A stretch of 34,834 nt of DNA from an uncultured Saprospiraceae bacterium (GCA_938015925.1 CALLVY010000770.1:1-34834); one strand, 5' to 3'; positions 1-14,829 are shown, numbered from the stretch's first letter. Notes: generated by a model from the letters alone, not told the origin. Made by a program: numbers and translations.

Positions 1-686
1 AAGGCACAGGTACCTACAATCGTTCCTTCAATTTTAGCAAATAAAATACAGCCCCCAGGCTTGATTATTTTTTTCTGATGCTGCTCCAGCACCTCTATAT
101 CGATCGGCTCCACAGAAAAGTATCGCTCAATCCAAGCATAATTAAAAGCCTTGAAATACGATCCGTAGGCTGGTTTGTAAGCCACAATTTCTATCGCCTG
201 TAGCATACGGGCATCACGAAATTTTCGTACACGCGCTGTAAATCGCTCTTCGCGAAATCCTTGCTCGATCTCTAGAATTGCTTTTAGAAGATGTTCTTCC
301 TGAGCTTGAATTAGTTCAGATATACTACCGGCAATGTCTTTCCAAACCACTTGAATTTTGGGTAATAATTTTCTGCCATCAGCAGACAAGGATACTAATC
401 TGCGCCGCTTATCGTCCTTGTCCTGTACAGATTCTATATAGCCAATTTTCTCTAATTCTTTTGCATTTTTAATCACTGCAGGATGACTGACGCCAAGTTG
501 ATTCGCAATCTCTGTAATCGACAAATGGTCATTGGTACTGAGCAAATAATACACTGGAAACCATTTGGGATCGAAATCTATACGATGGTTTTGGTAGATT
601 TCAACGCCTTGTTGCATGATGTAATCACTTAATCTGCGGAGCCGACTACCTAGCGCTAACTCCCCTAATTCACTGAATATATCCAT
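1..686 (-). CDS. MarR-family transcriptional regulator with C-terminal GNAT acetyltransferase domain (3'-truncated by window edge)
   Basis: Minus-strand reading from ATG at 686: MDIFSELGELALGSRLRRLSDYIMQQGVEIYQNHRIDFDPKWFPVYYLLS...LSITEIANQLGVSHPAVIKNAKELEKIGYIESVQDKDDKRRRLVSLSADG... (MarR winged helix), continuing to ...GGCILFAKIEGTIVGTCA (start of GNAT fold). Open to the window edge, so absent from the ORF track. Confidence 0.85.
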   Translation of the reverse strand, partial: MDIFSELGELALGSRLRRLSDYIMQQGVEIYQNHRIDFDPKWFPVYYLLSTNDHLSITEIANQLGVSHPAVIKNAKELEKIGYIESVQDKDDKRRRLVSLSADGRKLLPKIQVVWKDIAGSISELIQAQEEHLLKAILEIEQGFREERFTARVRKFRDARMLQAIEIVAYKPAYGSYFKAFNYAWIERYFSVEPIDIEVLEQHQKKIIKPGGCILFAKIEGTIVGTCA

Positions 687-1210
687 AATTTAAGTATTTA
701 GGTTGTAAGTTACGTAACTGGTTACATAAAATCAAGAGCAAAATGGTTTTTCTATTTAGAATAGTCGAAAAAAATTAATGGGACCTTGAAAAAATCAAAA
801 TTCAAAAGCTGCTTTGATTGGCGAAAAACTTTTTGCATTCATTGGAAGTCTGCGATTTAGAGGCTCCAATTAGAACTCCTTATTCCTATCTTTCAAAGCA
901 TTTTTTCAATAAAGCACACCTCCTCCCCCTCCTTATTTTTTTATCCAGTTTTTCTTAAAAAAATGCCACTGCCAAATAATGTCAGGACACCCATTTATCT
1001 TGTTGCCAATTCAATAAATAGCAAGATGTTTCGACGAGTAAGCAGCGAATCAAAGTCCATTGTCGAAATGTTTTATTTGAAGTTTTTTGAAAAGTCGTGA
1101 TGAAATTATTGATAAGTGTACCCGACGACTTGTCAAGAAATCACTGAGGGCTTTTTTAAACAACTTCTTTATCAGCTCCAAAGATTACATAACATCAAAA
1201 CTCAATAATT

Positions 1211-1687
1211 ATGAAATTTTCAAAATCCAAAAATTATTTATTCTACTTGCTTTGCGCAGGTATACTTACACTGGTTTTTAATGCCTGTACAAAAACGGAA
1301 ATGGCACCAGTAGTCAATGAAGTCACTGACGAATCTGTTACCACGGAAGTCTTAGAAGACGAAATGTTTTATTACACTTTATCGGAAGAATTGGCTGAAT
1401 TGACTTCAGAGGAACTGATGGAATATTATCAAAACGATTTTACCCAGGAAGATTTTGACAAACTCCGAGAAGAGTTTAAAGATTACATTCCAGAATCTAA
1501 TGCTCTCGCTGCGAGTTCAAGGGGTTGTAACGTTCAAGATGTTGGGTCTGCCTGTTGGCAAGTAACGGATTGCGCAAGTGGCAAACGATACTGGGTTCAA
1601 CAAAAAATAACATGCGATCACCTACCTGGACCAATCTGGACTTGGTCAAGACGAAGTTGTTGTAGTGGTGGCTCAGGACCGAACTAG
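1211..1687 (+). CDS. small secreted lipoprotein with acidic middle and Cys-rich C-terminal tail
   Basis: MKFSKSKNYLFYLLCAGILTLVFNAC lipoprotein signal; Glu/Asp-rich middle; tail GCNVQDVGSACWQVTDCASGKRYWVQQKITCDHLPGPIWTWSRRSCCSGGSGPN with six Cys. Followed by a hairpin. Confidence 0.7.
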   Translation: MKFSKSKNYLFYLLCAGILTLVFNACTKTEMAPVVNEVTDESVTTEVLEDEMFYYTLSEELAELTSEELMEYYQNDFTQEDFDKLREEFKDYIPESNALAASSRGCNVQDVGSACWQVTDCASGKRYWVQQKITCDHLPGPIWTWSRRSCCSGGSGPN

Positions 1688-1742
1688 TCTGTTCTGTGCC
1701 TAGTTCTCTTTGGCTCAAATTACAAGTAGCCAATTAAATGTA

Positions 1743-1779
1743 AAAACCTAAATGCTAAAAGATTAAGCACTTAGGTTTT
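1743..1779. terminator. bidirectional hairpin terminator between convergent genes
   Basis: AAAACCTAA-a-TGCT (1743-1756) pairs with AGCA-c-TTAGGTTTT (1766-1779), one mismatch, A/T-rich flanks; lies between convergent stops of the lipoprotein (1687) and iorB-like gene (1802). Confidence 0.75.
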
Positions 1780-1801
1780 ATATATTTCTCAAAGAAAGAA
1801 A

Positions 1802-3988
1802 TCAAACTTTCGCAAAAGGCAATCGCCGCAATCTTTTTCCAGTCAAATCAAAAATGGCATTGCCAATGGAAGGTGCTACAGGAGCGATAGGGGGCTCCCC
1901 TACTCCATACGGCCTTTCCGCCGCTTCGTCTTCCTGAATGACGATTTTAATCTCTGGCGTATCTGCAACATAAGCCATTTTATAATTGTGATAATTGCTC
2001 TGCTGAATTTGACTATCCTTGATCGTAACTTCTTCGGTAAGAGAAGAACTGATGCCCATCATGATACAGCCTTCCGCTTGCTTGCGAATGCTTTCTGGAT
2101 TAATGGCAATCGCTGGATTAATGACTTGAGTTACCTTAGTCACTTTATAAAGTCCATCCACAATTTTTATTTCCGCAACCATTGCAGCGATGGTCTTGCG
2201 ATCTACAAAAATGGCCATTCCACGTCCAACACCATCTTCTTTCGGGCTATCCCAAGCACTTTCTTGACGCAGACTAAGTAAAGCTCGACTCATTCTTTTC
2301 TGCATAATATCGTCACCATTGGTAAGGTGTTCTAAACGCAGATCAAAAGGATCAATGCTGATTTTACGAGCAATTTCATCCATAAAAGATTCTCTGGCAA
2401 AACCATTGGGTACACAACCGACACCTCTCCAAATACTGGTATTCACCGGCGTTTCTACATTCTCAATTCTACCAAAACGATTCGGGATTTCATATTCTAT
2501 ATGAACCCCATGCCCGGTTCCCAGAAAATCTGCTCCCAAAAGCGTCATCAATCCTGGTACTGGCAAATTCTTTAAATTCATATCTCCAGAAACCTGTACA
2601 TTTCTCAGTGCTTCAATACGCTTTGTTTCTGGATTAATCGCAGCGCCCATAAAGTTTCTACCATAAGGTCTCACATAAGCTGCTTGGAATTCCTCTTCTC
2701 TGGTTCTAAGTAAATGCACGGGCTTACCAACGGCTTTTGACAAATACAAAGCGTCTATTGGCAAATGAAAAACATAATGCCGGCCTCCAAATCCACCTCC
2801 AACAAAAGAAGTTTCAATAGTCATCTTCTTCTTAGAAATTCCAAATTCACTTTTCAGTGCATTGGCTACGTGATCTACTGCTTGGGTACTCGCGATGATG
2901 TGTATTTTATCTTCTTGAAAATGAGCAATGGTCCCGATGGGTTCCATTTGTCCATGTGCTAGATATTGTACTTCATAAGTGGCATTTAAAGCATTGGTTT
3001 TATTGTCCTCAATTACCGCATCAGCCTTTCCGTCTTTCTGAACGGTTACGCCTACTACTTTGCCTTCTTCATGCAGTGCTTCTAGTTCTTCCTGTTGCCA
3101 CATTTTTCCCTGATCCCATTCCACCTTCAATTTCTTCAAGGCCATTTCTGCCTGGTATCTTTTTTCTGCAACGACTCCGACCCAATCTTTCTCCTGTACG
3201 ACTTTTACCACGCCTTTCATCTTTTCCGCTTCCGAAGCATCTACTGATAGGAGTTTCCCTTCCAAATAAGGACTTCTCAAAATCGCTCCGCAAAGCATTT
3301 CGGGCATACTCTTATCAATACAGAAGGGCGTTTTCCCCATGACCTTTGGGATAAGATCTATCCTTGGCAGTGGCTGTCCAATTATTTTAAATTCACTGCG
3401 TTTCTTGATCTTAACCTCTTTGGGGATTTTCCAATCGTTCCAATTTTGTGCAAGCTCAGAAAGAGCGATGGTTTTGGATCCACTGCCGATAAATCCTTTA
3501 TTGAGTTTGACGGTATTTACATCAATATTCAATTTGGCTGCAGCTGCGTTCTTAATCATTTCGCGCATAGTGGCCGCCGTTTCCCGTAAAGGAATATAGA
3601 GTGCTCCCAAGCTCATACTTCCGCCGGTTCCGGCCATGTCAGGTGGTCCAGCCAATCCTCCTGGAACAACATCTACATCCGTAATAGGAATTTCGAGTTC
3701 TTCGGCCACCAACATGGCTATGCCCGTAAAAGTCCCTTGTCCAATTTCCTCTTTGGAAGAACGAACGATGATTTTATTATCAGCATTGATATCGAACCAT
3801 ATTTTAGGAGAAAAGTCGGTAACGCCAGAAGGAGAATCCATACTAGCGGCCATTCCTGCAATACTTCTGCGAATTCTATGGCGCCCAAAATAGAGCAAGA
3901 CCGCTGTTCCACCTAAAACAATTCCGGTGCGTTTAAAAAATTTCCTTCTGGAAAATCCTTTCTTCTTGGTGTTTTCAGTATTACTCAT
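1802..3988 (-). CDS. Tat-exported molybdopterin-binding subunit of xanthine dehydrogenase-family oxidoreductase (isoquinoline 1-oxidoreductase beta-like)
   Basis: Twin-arginine leader FSRRKFFKRTGIVLGGTAVLL; molybdenum-site motif GGGFGGRH; conserved Glu motif YGVGEPPIAPVAPSIGNAI near the C-terminus. Confidence 0.9.
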   Translation of the reverse strand: MSNTENTKKKGFSRRKFFKRTGIVLGGTAVLLYFGRHRIRRSIAGMAASMDSPSGVTDFSPKIWFDINADNKIIVRSSKEEIGQGTFTGIAMLVAEELEIPITDVDVVPGGLAGPPDMAGTGGSMSLGALYIPLRETAATMREMIKNAAAAKLNIDVNTVKLNKGFIGSGSKTIALSELAQNWNDWKIPKEVKIKKRSEFKIIGQPLPRIDLIPKVMGKTPFCIDKSMPEMLCGAILRSPYLEGKLLSVDASEAEKMKGVVKVVQEKDWVGVVAEKRYQAEMALKKLKVEWDQGKMWQQEELEALHEEGKVVGVTVQKDGKADAVIEDNKTNALNATYEVQYLAHGQMEPIGTIAHFQEDKIHIIASTQAVDHVANALKSEFGISKKKMTIETSFVGGGFGGRHYVFHLPIDALYLSKAVGKPVHLLRTREEEFQAAYVRPYGRNFMGAAINPETKRIEALRNVQVSGDMNLKNLPVPGLMTLLGADFLGTGHGVHIEYEIPNRFGRIENVETPVNTSIWRGVGCVPNGFARESFMDEIARKISIDPFDLRLEHLTNGDDIMQKRMSRALLSLRQESAWDSPKEDGVGRGMAIFVDRKTIAAMVAEIKIVDGLYKVTKVTQVINPAIAINPESIRKQAEGCIMMGISSSLTEEVTIKDSQIQQSNYHNYKMAYVADTPEIKIVIQEDEAAERPYGVGEPPIAPVAPSIGNAIFDLTGKRLRRLPFAKV

Positions 3989-4482
3989 CGGATGTTTGTT
4001 TTAGGAGTGGTCTCTTGAGAAAGATTCAATTGAGCAGCGCGTTTGATGGCTTTAATGATTCGAGGTTGGGTACCGCAACGGCAGATATTGGTGATGCTGT
4101 CTTTGATTTCCTGATCCGTTGGATTGGGAATTCTTTCGAGTAATTTGGCAGCAGCCATCATAAAGCCTGGTTGGCAATAACCACATTGCAAGACATTCTC
4201 TTCAATCCATGCTTGTTGGACGGGATGTAATGCTGCTTCATCCGGGCTAAGCCCTTCAATGGTGGTGACTTCGCTTCCTTCTGCCAGGTTTACTGGAAAA
4301 GAACAGGAACGAACCAGTTCTCCGTCAACGTGTACACTACAAGCTCCACAAAGTGATTTGCCACAGCTGTATTTGGTACCCTTTAAGTTCAATTCATCGC
4401 GAATGACCCAGAGCAATGGTGTCATTGGATCAATGTCCAGGTTTTCTACCGAACGTCCATTTATTTTAAAATTGGCAGGCAT
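3985..4482 (-). CDS. (2Fe-2S)-binding subunit of molybdenum hydroxylase (isoquinoline 1-oxidoreductase alpha-like)
   Basis: CGKSLCGACSVHVDGELVRSC plant-type ferredoxin motif plus CGYCQPGFMM...NICRCGT second cluster motif; ATGA overlap with the downstream large subunit. Confidence 0.92.
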   Translation of the reverse strand: MPANFKINGRSVENLDIDPMTPLLWVIRDELNLKGTKYSCGKSLCGACSVHVDGELVRSCSFPVNLAEGSEVTTIEGLSPDEAALHPVQQAWIEENVLQCGYCQPGFMMAAAKLLERIPNPTDQEIKDSITNICRCGTQPRIIKAIKRAAQLNLSQETTPKTNIR

Positions 4483-4617
4483 AATATTGATGTTTGTTTG
4501 CTAAATTTTCTTCTTGATTCTTCCATCTATAAAGGGAAGTGCTTTTCCAAAAATAAACAAATCAGAGAAGCTATTTCAATAAAATATAAAATGCTTTCCT
4601 TTTTCCATTCAACACGA

Positions 4618-4649
4618 CAAGAGTCATCTAACATTTCAGATGACTCTTG
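4618..4649 (-). terminator. hairpin at the end of the minus-strand galactoside cluster
   Basis: Perfect 12-bp inverted repeat CAAGAGTCATCT (4618-4629) / AGATGACTCTTG (4638-4649), 8-nt loop, 50 nt past the SSS symporter stop. No good U-tract follows on the minus strand, so mechanism is uncertain. Confidence 0.6.
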
Positions 4650-4698
4650 CCCTAACAGTATATTTAATTAAAGCCGTAAAGAGCTTAAAATTTTCTTT

Positions 4699-6267
4699 CT
4701 ACCAAAAAGCATAAAGAATATAAGCCATCAATAGAACCAATAATACCATGTGGAAGCGATAATCCTTATAGAAGGGCAAACCTTCCATCCCATCATCGAG
4801 TAATTCTTTTCTAAAGGTATACTTGGCCACTTCCGCCGGATCTGGTGCTGGTGTCATATTACTTACTAAAATAAATACGATCGTACTTACAGCAACCATG
4901 ATTCCTACATTGGAAGTATAATGGAAATGCCACAAATCATTTTCCCCCAAAACAAAAATGATAACCCCTAGTATGGTACCAATGATTAAGGTCCAAATAG
5001 CGCCATCTCCATTTCCACGTTTATAAAAAATACCAACTAAGAATATCACTGCAATCGGAGGAACCAAGATGGAGAACATTTGCTGTAAGTAAACCCAAAG
5101 TCCTTGAAAGTTGGCAATATAAGGTGCCCATAAGGCCGCGACAATCATTAAAACCAAGGTCGTTCCACGTCCATACCAAGTGATTTTTTCTTCTGAAATA
5201 CCAGGATTCATCGGTTTTACAAAATCGACCACCACTAAGGTGGAAGCAGAATTCAAAGTAGAATCCACACTAGACATAATCGCAGAAATCAAACCGGCCA
5301 ATACCAAACCAACCATTCCGACTGGCAAAGCCTGAGTAACAATCGTTGGAAAAACCATATCCTGATTTTCAATGCCCGGATATAAACTAATCGCCATTGC
5401 TCCAGGAATAACCATGATAAAAAGTGGAATAACTTTTAGAAAACCAGCCAAAATCATCCCCCAACGAGCATGCTTTATATCTACCGCTCCCAATACTCTT
5501 TGAATGATGTATTGGTTGGTTGTCCAATACCAAAAACCTAGAAAAGGAACACCGAGTAACAAACCAGTCCAGGGCATAGTCTCATCCCCTATCGGACGGA
5601 CCATAGAGAAATGACCTTCTGGAGCTGCTGCCAATACCCGATCCCACGAAAAATCTAATTGACCGTATAAAATATAGGTCAAGGCAGAACATCCAATGAT
5701 TAATATGATGGCTTGAATCGCATCGGTGTAAACCACTGCTTTTAGTCCTCCAAATGCGGTATAGATACCTGCTACGACTGCCAAGCCTAAGGTGACATGC
5801 CATAAGACCAGGTCGGGAAAAAAGGTTTGTAGAACCAAAGCTCCCGCATAAAGTCCGCCAGCCGTTTCAATTACAATACTACTGGTAATGGTCATTATGG
5901 AAAAGAATACCTGCGAGCGTCGATCAAAACGCTTTTCCAAAAACTCAGGAATGGTGGTAATCCGAGATCTCAAATACAGCGGAACGAATACCACAGCTGC
6001 AATAATCAAAGGTACTCCAGATAACCATTCATAAACGGATTGGACAACACCTGTACTATAAGCTGCACCAGAAAGGCCAATGATAGTTGCACTAGAAATA
6101 TTCGAAGCAAAAAGGGATAGTCCTATAAGGCCATAGGTAAAGGTTCTTCCTCCAAGGAAAAGATCCTCACTGTCTTTGGTCTTGCGAGCAATCCAAAACC
6201 CAATGCCTAGGACAAAAATAAAATAGGCGGCAATAATACCGATGTCGATGTTAGAAATTTGATTCAT
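4699..6267 (-). CDS. sodium:solute symporter (SSS family, SGLT-like sugar transporter)
   Basis: Multi-pass hydrophobic protein: IAAYFIFVLGIGFWIARKTKDSEDLFLGGRTFTYGLIGLSLFASNISSATIIGLSGAAYSTG; YTAFGGLKAVVYTDAIQAIILI typical of SSS transporters. Confidence 0.93.
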   Translation of the reverse strand: MNQISNIDIGIIAAYFIFVLGIGFWIARKTKDSEDLFLGGRTFTYGLIGLSLFASNISSATIIGLSGAAYSTGVVQSVYEWLSGVPLIIAAVVFVPLYLRSRITTIPEFLEKRFDRRSQVFFSIMTITSSIVIETAGGLYAGALVLQTFFPDLVLWHVTLGLAVVAGIYTAFGGLKAVVYTDAIQAIILIIGCSALTYILYGQLDFSWDRVLAAAPEGHFSMVRPIGDETMPWTGLLLGVPFLGFWYWTTNQYIIQRVLGAVDIKHARWGMILAGFLKVIPLFIMVIPGAMAISLYPGIENQDMVFPTIVTQALPVGMVGLVLAGLISAIMSSVDSTLNSASTLVVVDFVKPMNPGISEEKITWYGRGTTLVLMIVAALWAPYIANFQGLWVYLQQMFSILVPPIAVIFLVGIFYKRGNGDGAIWTLIIGTILGVIIFVLGENDLWHFHYTSNVGIMVAVSTIVFILVSNMTPAPDPAEVAKYTFRKELLDDGMEGLPFYKDYRFHMVLLVLLMAYILYAFW

Positions 6268-6311
6268 GTTGTGATTTTTATAGAGTATGTTTTTGGTCGA
6301 ACAACTCTTAC

Positions 6312-8072
6312 TTAGTTGTTTTCTGTAAATTGAATACTAACAATTCCGGATACCGGAACATTGATCCGATGTAAGCCCAATCCCAAGGTCATTTTTTGAT
6401 TAGAGAATTCCTGGCCTTGACAATTGTAAACTTTTATTTGGCATTCGCCTAAATCCAAAGAACAGTCAATAATTATGTTGGCGGAAGCTTTGCCATTAAT
6501 TAAGTCGATATTGCTATAGTGTTTTTTAATATCCACGACCCTCTCGTCGTAGATTCCGTAAATAATATTCCCGTTCATTTCTCCTGATAATAGCGGATAA
6601 TTGGCCGAGGGGCGATGTGCGATAAAATGACCATCCATAAAAATTTCCCTTTTGGAAAGCCAATACTTCAAATAGAAGTCAAGCATCTCCTTATGCGCGG
6701 CTGGAATATCCGCTAATCGAACAGAAATTTGTGGAACAGAAAAGAAGATATTAGAAATCTGTAAAGCGGCGATTTCCACCGACTCTTGATAATGCCAGGT
6801 AAACATATCTGAATGGACTGCAGTGGTATCACAAAGCATTTTTACATCAGCGATACGGATTCTATTGCTTAGGCTATCATTAGGTGCATCGAAAGCTCGA
6901 AACATATTCCCATATTTTCTCATTGCGGGGCCGATGTATTTTTGGCGAAATTCAATGAGAACATCTGGTTTTATTTTTTGCAAAGCAATGGCCACGTCTT
7001 TCATCAATCGATCTACCGCTTCATTTACCGAAGCATAATCTCTGCCCTGATCCAAATTGAGTTGTGTTTCCGGGTAGAGTCTGAATTCATCAATAAAATC
7101 CAGCTTAAATCCATCCAAGTTCCAATCTATTACAGCATCGGCAAAAGTTTGAATCAAATAATCTCTGACTTCAGGATAACGAGGATCAAAGACAGGTGCC
7201 CATCGATGATTTTCCGTTAGGAATTTACCTTTAAATTTTTGGTAGGCTTTAGATTTTTTTCCACAAAAAGGAACCGAATACCAAATCATCACCTTCATTC
7301 CTAATTGATGCACTTCTTTTACAAATTGCTTCATTTCTGTAAATCGCTCAGCTTGCCAATCTCCGGTATAAGCGTAACCTCGATTATTGTCTAGGGTTTG
7401 CCAACCATCATCTACAATGATGAGTTCGCACCCCATTTCTTTTGCGATTTTACATTCCTCCAGTAATGCTGTTGTCGTCATCTCTTGATGGTAAGCGTAC
7501 CAGGTCGAATACAAAGGTAATTTGGCTGCAAGAGGAGTTGATAGTGGCTTAAGGTGATCAAAGGACGCCCACCATTGAGCAACGCCTTTAATAGCTTTTG
7601 AAAAATGATATTGATTCGTATCGACAAAGATTTGTGTTTCATAATATTTGGTCAAAGGCATCTTTTCTGTGAATAACTCAACCTTACAATAGATCAAACT
7701 ATTTTCCTCTCTAATGCGAGCGGAAAGCACTACGGTGTTGATGACATCTGCACAGGCAAAGCTCATTACGTTTTCATCTGTATGACCATACACGGAGATA
7801 AGCGGCGCATCAACGGATACTCTAGATTCGACTGTTGGTTCTTCCCAATCTGCTTTTAATCGTTTCGCATGTAGCGCATTGGTACTCCATACCCCTTTGA
7901 CCTTGTGTGCCGGGATTTGCCACTGAATATTCATTGGAGATAATTCTGAAGCTTCTTCGCTTTTCAATACCATCTTATAGCAGGCAATTCCATCTGATTC
8001 TGAAATTTTTTCTACCTCCAATTCAAAGGCATCTGGTATATCCGTAATTTTTATGGTATAGTTGTGATTCAT
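6312..8072 (-). CDS. GH36-like alpha-galactosidase (copy A), no signal peptide
   Basis: YSTWYAYHQEM...CELIIVDDGWQT, nucleophile-type motif LDGFKLDFIDEF, and DVKMLCDTTAVHSDMFTWHY; N-terminus MNHNYTIKITDIP is not a signal sequence. Confidence 0.8.
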   Translation of the reverse strand: MNHNYTIKITDIPDAFELEVEKISESDGIACYKMVLKSEEASELSPMNIQWQIPAHKVKGVWSTNALHAKRLKADWEEPTVESRVSVDAPLISVYGHTDENVMSFACADVINTVVLSARIREENSLIYCKVELFTEKMPLTKYYETQIFVDTNQYHFSKAIKGVAQWWASFDHLKPLSTPLAAKLPLYSTWYAYHQEMTTTALLEECKIAKEMGCELIIVDDGWQTLDNNRGYAYTGDWQAERFTEMKQFVKEVHQLGMKVMIWYSVPFCGKKSKAYQKFKGKFLTENHRWAPVFDPRYPEVRDYLIQTFADAVIDWNLDGFKLDFIDEFRLYPETQLNLDQGRDYASVNEAVDRLMKDVAIALQKIKPDVLIEFRQKYIGPAMRKYGNMFRAFDAPNDSLSNRIRIADVKMLCDTTAVHSDMFTWHYQESVEIAALQISNIFFSVPQISVRLADIPAAHKEMLDFYLKYWLSKREIFMDGHFIAHRPSANYPLLSGEMNGNIIYGIYDERVVDIKKHYSNIDLINGKASANIIIDCSLDLGECQIKVYNCQGQEFSNQKMTLGLGLHRINVPVSGIVSIQFTENN

Positions 8073-8105
8073 TTTCGTTTCGTTGTTTATTTTAAAGGAT
8101 GCCTC

Positions 8106-13060
<4,955 letters not shown>

Positions 13061-13167
13061 TAAATTTAGTTTATTTCAAAGCCTGAAAAATTTACTCCTC
13101 CAAGTTTGTATTTCCTGCTAGAGGAAACAGGATGTAAATTCCAGTTGCTTTCGTTTTCTGTTTTCGA

Positions 13168-14829
13168 TTAGACCAATTCTTTATCGTAATAATGAGTGGC
13201 ATCATAAAGCAATCCATCCAATTCTTGTGTTTCTCTTAGTAACCTAGCCTCATTCCAAGCCAGTTCTTTTTTCATGTCTTCTAAAACCACATTTTTTATC
13301 TTAGCAATGCTGTTGATTTCGAAGTACAATCGGCCACTTCTTCTCACAAAAAAATCTTCTGCCCGAACGACCATTTCCTGATGCATACCAAACCAAACTT
13401 CTGCTCTGCCAAAAGCCACTTCTGGATCATCCTCCTTATAATTTTTCATTTGCGCCAAAATCTCATCGCCCTGTTTTCCATAATTGGTAACCAGGTACCA
13501 GGCAAAATATTTATCTAAACCAAGCTGAGTCACTTTTCCCTCCATCGCTTGTATCAATGCTTTTACTGCTTTGGTATTGGCAATTGGATCAGGAGACAAG
13601 GGAATATTTTGGGTATTGCATTTGACAAAAGGGAGGTCTAGTTTTTTTAAAACAAGATCGACGATTCTTTGGGCCATTTTCCGATACCCGGTCAACTTAC
13701 CTCCGGCAATAGAGATTAAGCCTTGTGGAGAAATGAATATCTCATCTTTTCTAGAAAGCTCTGAAGGAGATTTTCCATCCTCGTGGATCAAGGGGCGTAA
13801 GCCTGCCCAATTGGATAAAATATCGCTTTCTTGCAATTGAATATCTGGAAAAGCATGGGTAATGACTTTTAACAAATAATCCGCATCCGCCTTAGTCGTC
13901 ACCACTCGATCCAGGTTTCCTTTATAGGTCGTATCTGTCGTTCCAACATAAGTGACCCTTCCTCTTGGAATCGCAAAAATCATTCGCCCATCAGGAGCAT
14001 CAAAATAGGTGGTATGCTTTAGTGGAAATTTATCATGAGGAAAAACCAAATGAACACCTTTGGTCAGGTGCAATCTTTTGCCACTTAAGGAACCATCCTT
14101 GTCGCGTAGGCGGTCTACCCAAGGTCCAGCGGCAGAAACGACTTTCTTGGCTTTGATCTGAAATTCCTCGCCCGTTAACTCATTACAAACCACTGCTCCG
14201 CTGATTTCATCCTTTTTATAAATAAAATCTTTGGCGCTACAATAATTTAAAGCCAGGGCTCCAAAAGATCGAGCGGTTTTTATTAACTCTATCGTCAATC
14301 GGGCATCATCCGTTCGATATTCCGCATAATAGCCGCCACCTTTTAAAACTTTTTCATTCAGTAAAGGCTCCAGTTTCAGGGCCTGTTTTTTGGAAAGCAT
14401 AACCCGACGATCTTCTTTCTCTACTCGCGCCAAGATATCATAAACCATCAAACCAAAAGAGGTTCCCCATTTCCCGTAGGTACCACCTTTTATCAAAGGC
14501 ATCAGCATTTTTTCTGGTAAGACCAAATGCGGTGCTAGCTTATGCACAATGGCTCTTTCTGTGCCAGTTTCATGGACCAGGCCAATTTCTAGTTGTTTGA
14601 GATAACGCAAACCTCCGTGGATCAATTTGGTGGACTTACTACTGGTTCCGGAGGCAAAATCCTTTTTCTCTACCAATGCTGTTTTCAATCCTCTGGCAGC
14701 TGCGTCTAAGGCAATTCCGGTTCCCGTTGCTCCACCACCAATCACTAGCAAGTCAAATTCTTCTGACTGCAATTTTTCTATATCCTCTTTTCTACTTAAA
14801 GCAGAAAAACTAAACTTAGCTTTTGTCAT
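13168..14829 (-). CDS. glpD: FAD-dependent glycerol-3-phosphate dehydrogenase
   Basis: FAD motif FDLLVIGGGATGTGIALDAAARGLKTALVEKKDFASGTSSKSTKLIHGGLRYLKQ; GRVTYVGTTDTTY; ISIAGGKLTGYRKMAQ. Confidence 0.93.
   Translation of the reverse strand: MTKAKFSFSALSRKEDIEKLQSEEFDLLVIGGGATGTGIALDAAARGLKTALVEKKDFASGTSSKSTKLIHGGLRYLKQLEIGLVHETGTERAIVHKLAPHLVLPEKMLMPLIKGGTYGKWGTSFGLMVYDILARVEKEDRRVMLSKKQALKLEPLLNEKVLKGGGYYAEYRTDDARLTIELIKTARSFGALALNYCSAKDFIYKKDEISGAVVCNELTGEEFQIKAKKVVSAAGPWVDRLRDKDGSLSGKRLHLTKGVHLVFPHDKFPLKHTTYFDAPDGRMIFAIPRGRVTYVGTTDTTYKGNLDRVVTTKADADYLLKVITHAFPDIQLQESDILSNWAGLRPLIHEDGKSPSELSRKDEIFISPQGLISIAGGKLTGYRKMAQRIVDLVLKKLDLPFVKCNTQNIPLSPDPIANTKAVKALIQAMEGKVTQLGLDKYFAWYLVTNYGKQGDEILAQMKNYKEDDPEVAFGRAEVWFGMHQEMVVRAEDFFVRRSGRLYFEINSIAKIKNVVLEDMKKELAWNEARLLRETQELDGLLYDATHYYDKELV

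Noticed and set aside
278-472. 64-aa plus-strand ORF
   Set aside because: Antisense to the MarR-GNAT coding region; no domain-like or signal features.
1087-1281. 64-aa plus-strand ORF upstream of the lipoprotein
   Set aside because: Overlaps the lipoprotein start out of frame; composition looks like translated AT-rich leader.
1497-1733. 78-aa minus-strand ORF opposite the lipoprotein tail
   Set aside because: Antisense shadow and it runs across the hairpin flank; no supporting features.
2956-3342. 128-aa plus-strand ORF inside the molybdenum hydroxylase gene
   Set aside because: Antisense to a gene with strong motif support; low-complexity Leu/Pro/Phe translation.
13111-13127. Short TTTCCT-GCTAG-AGGAAA hairpin between glpD and GH36 copy B
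   Set aside because: Only a 6-bp A/T-rich stem without a T-run; too weak to call a terminator.
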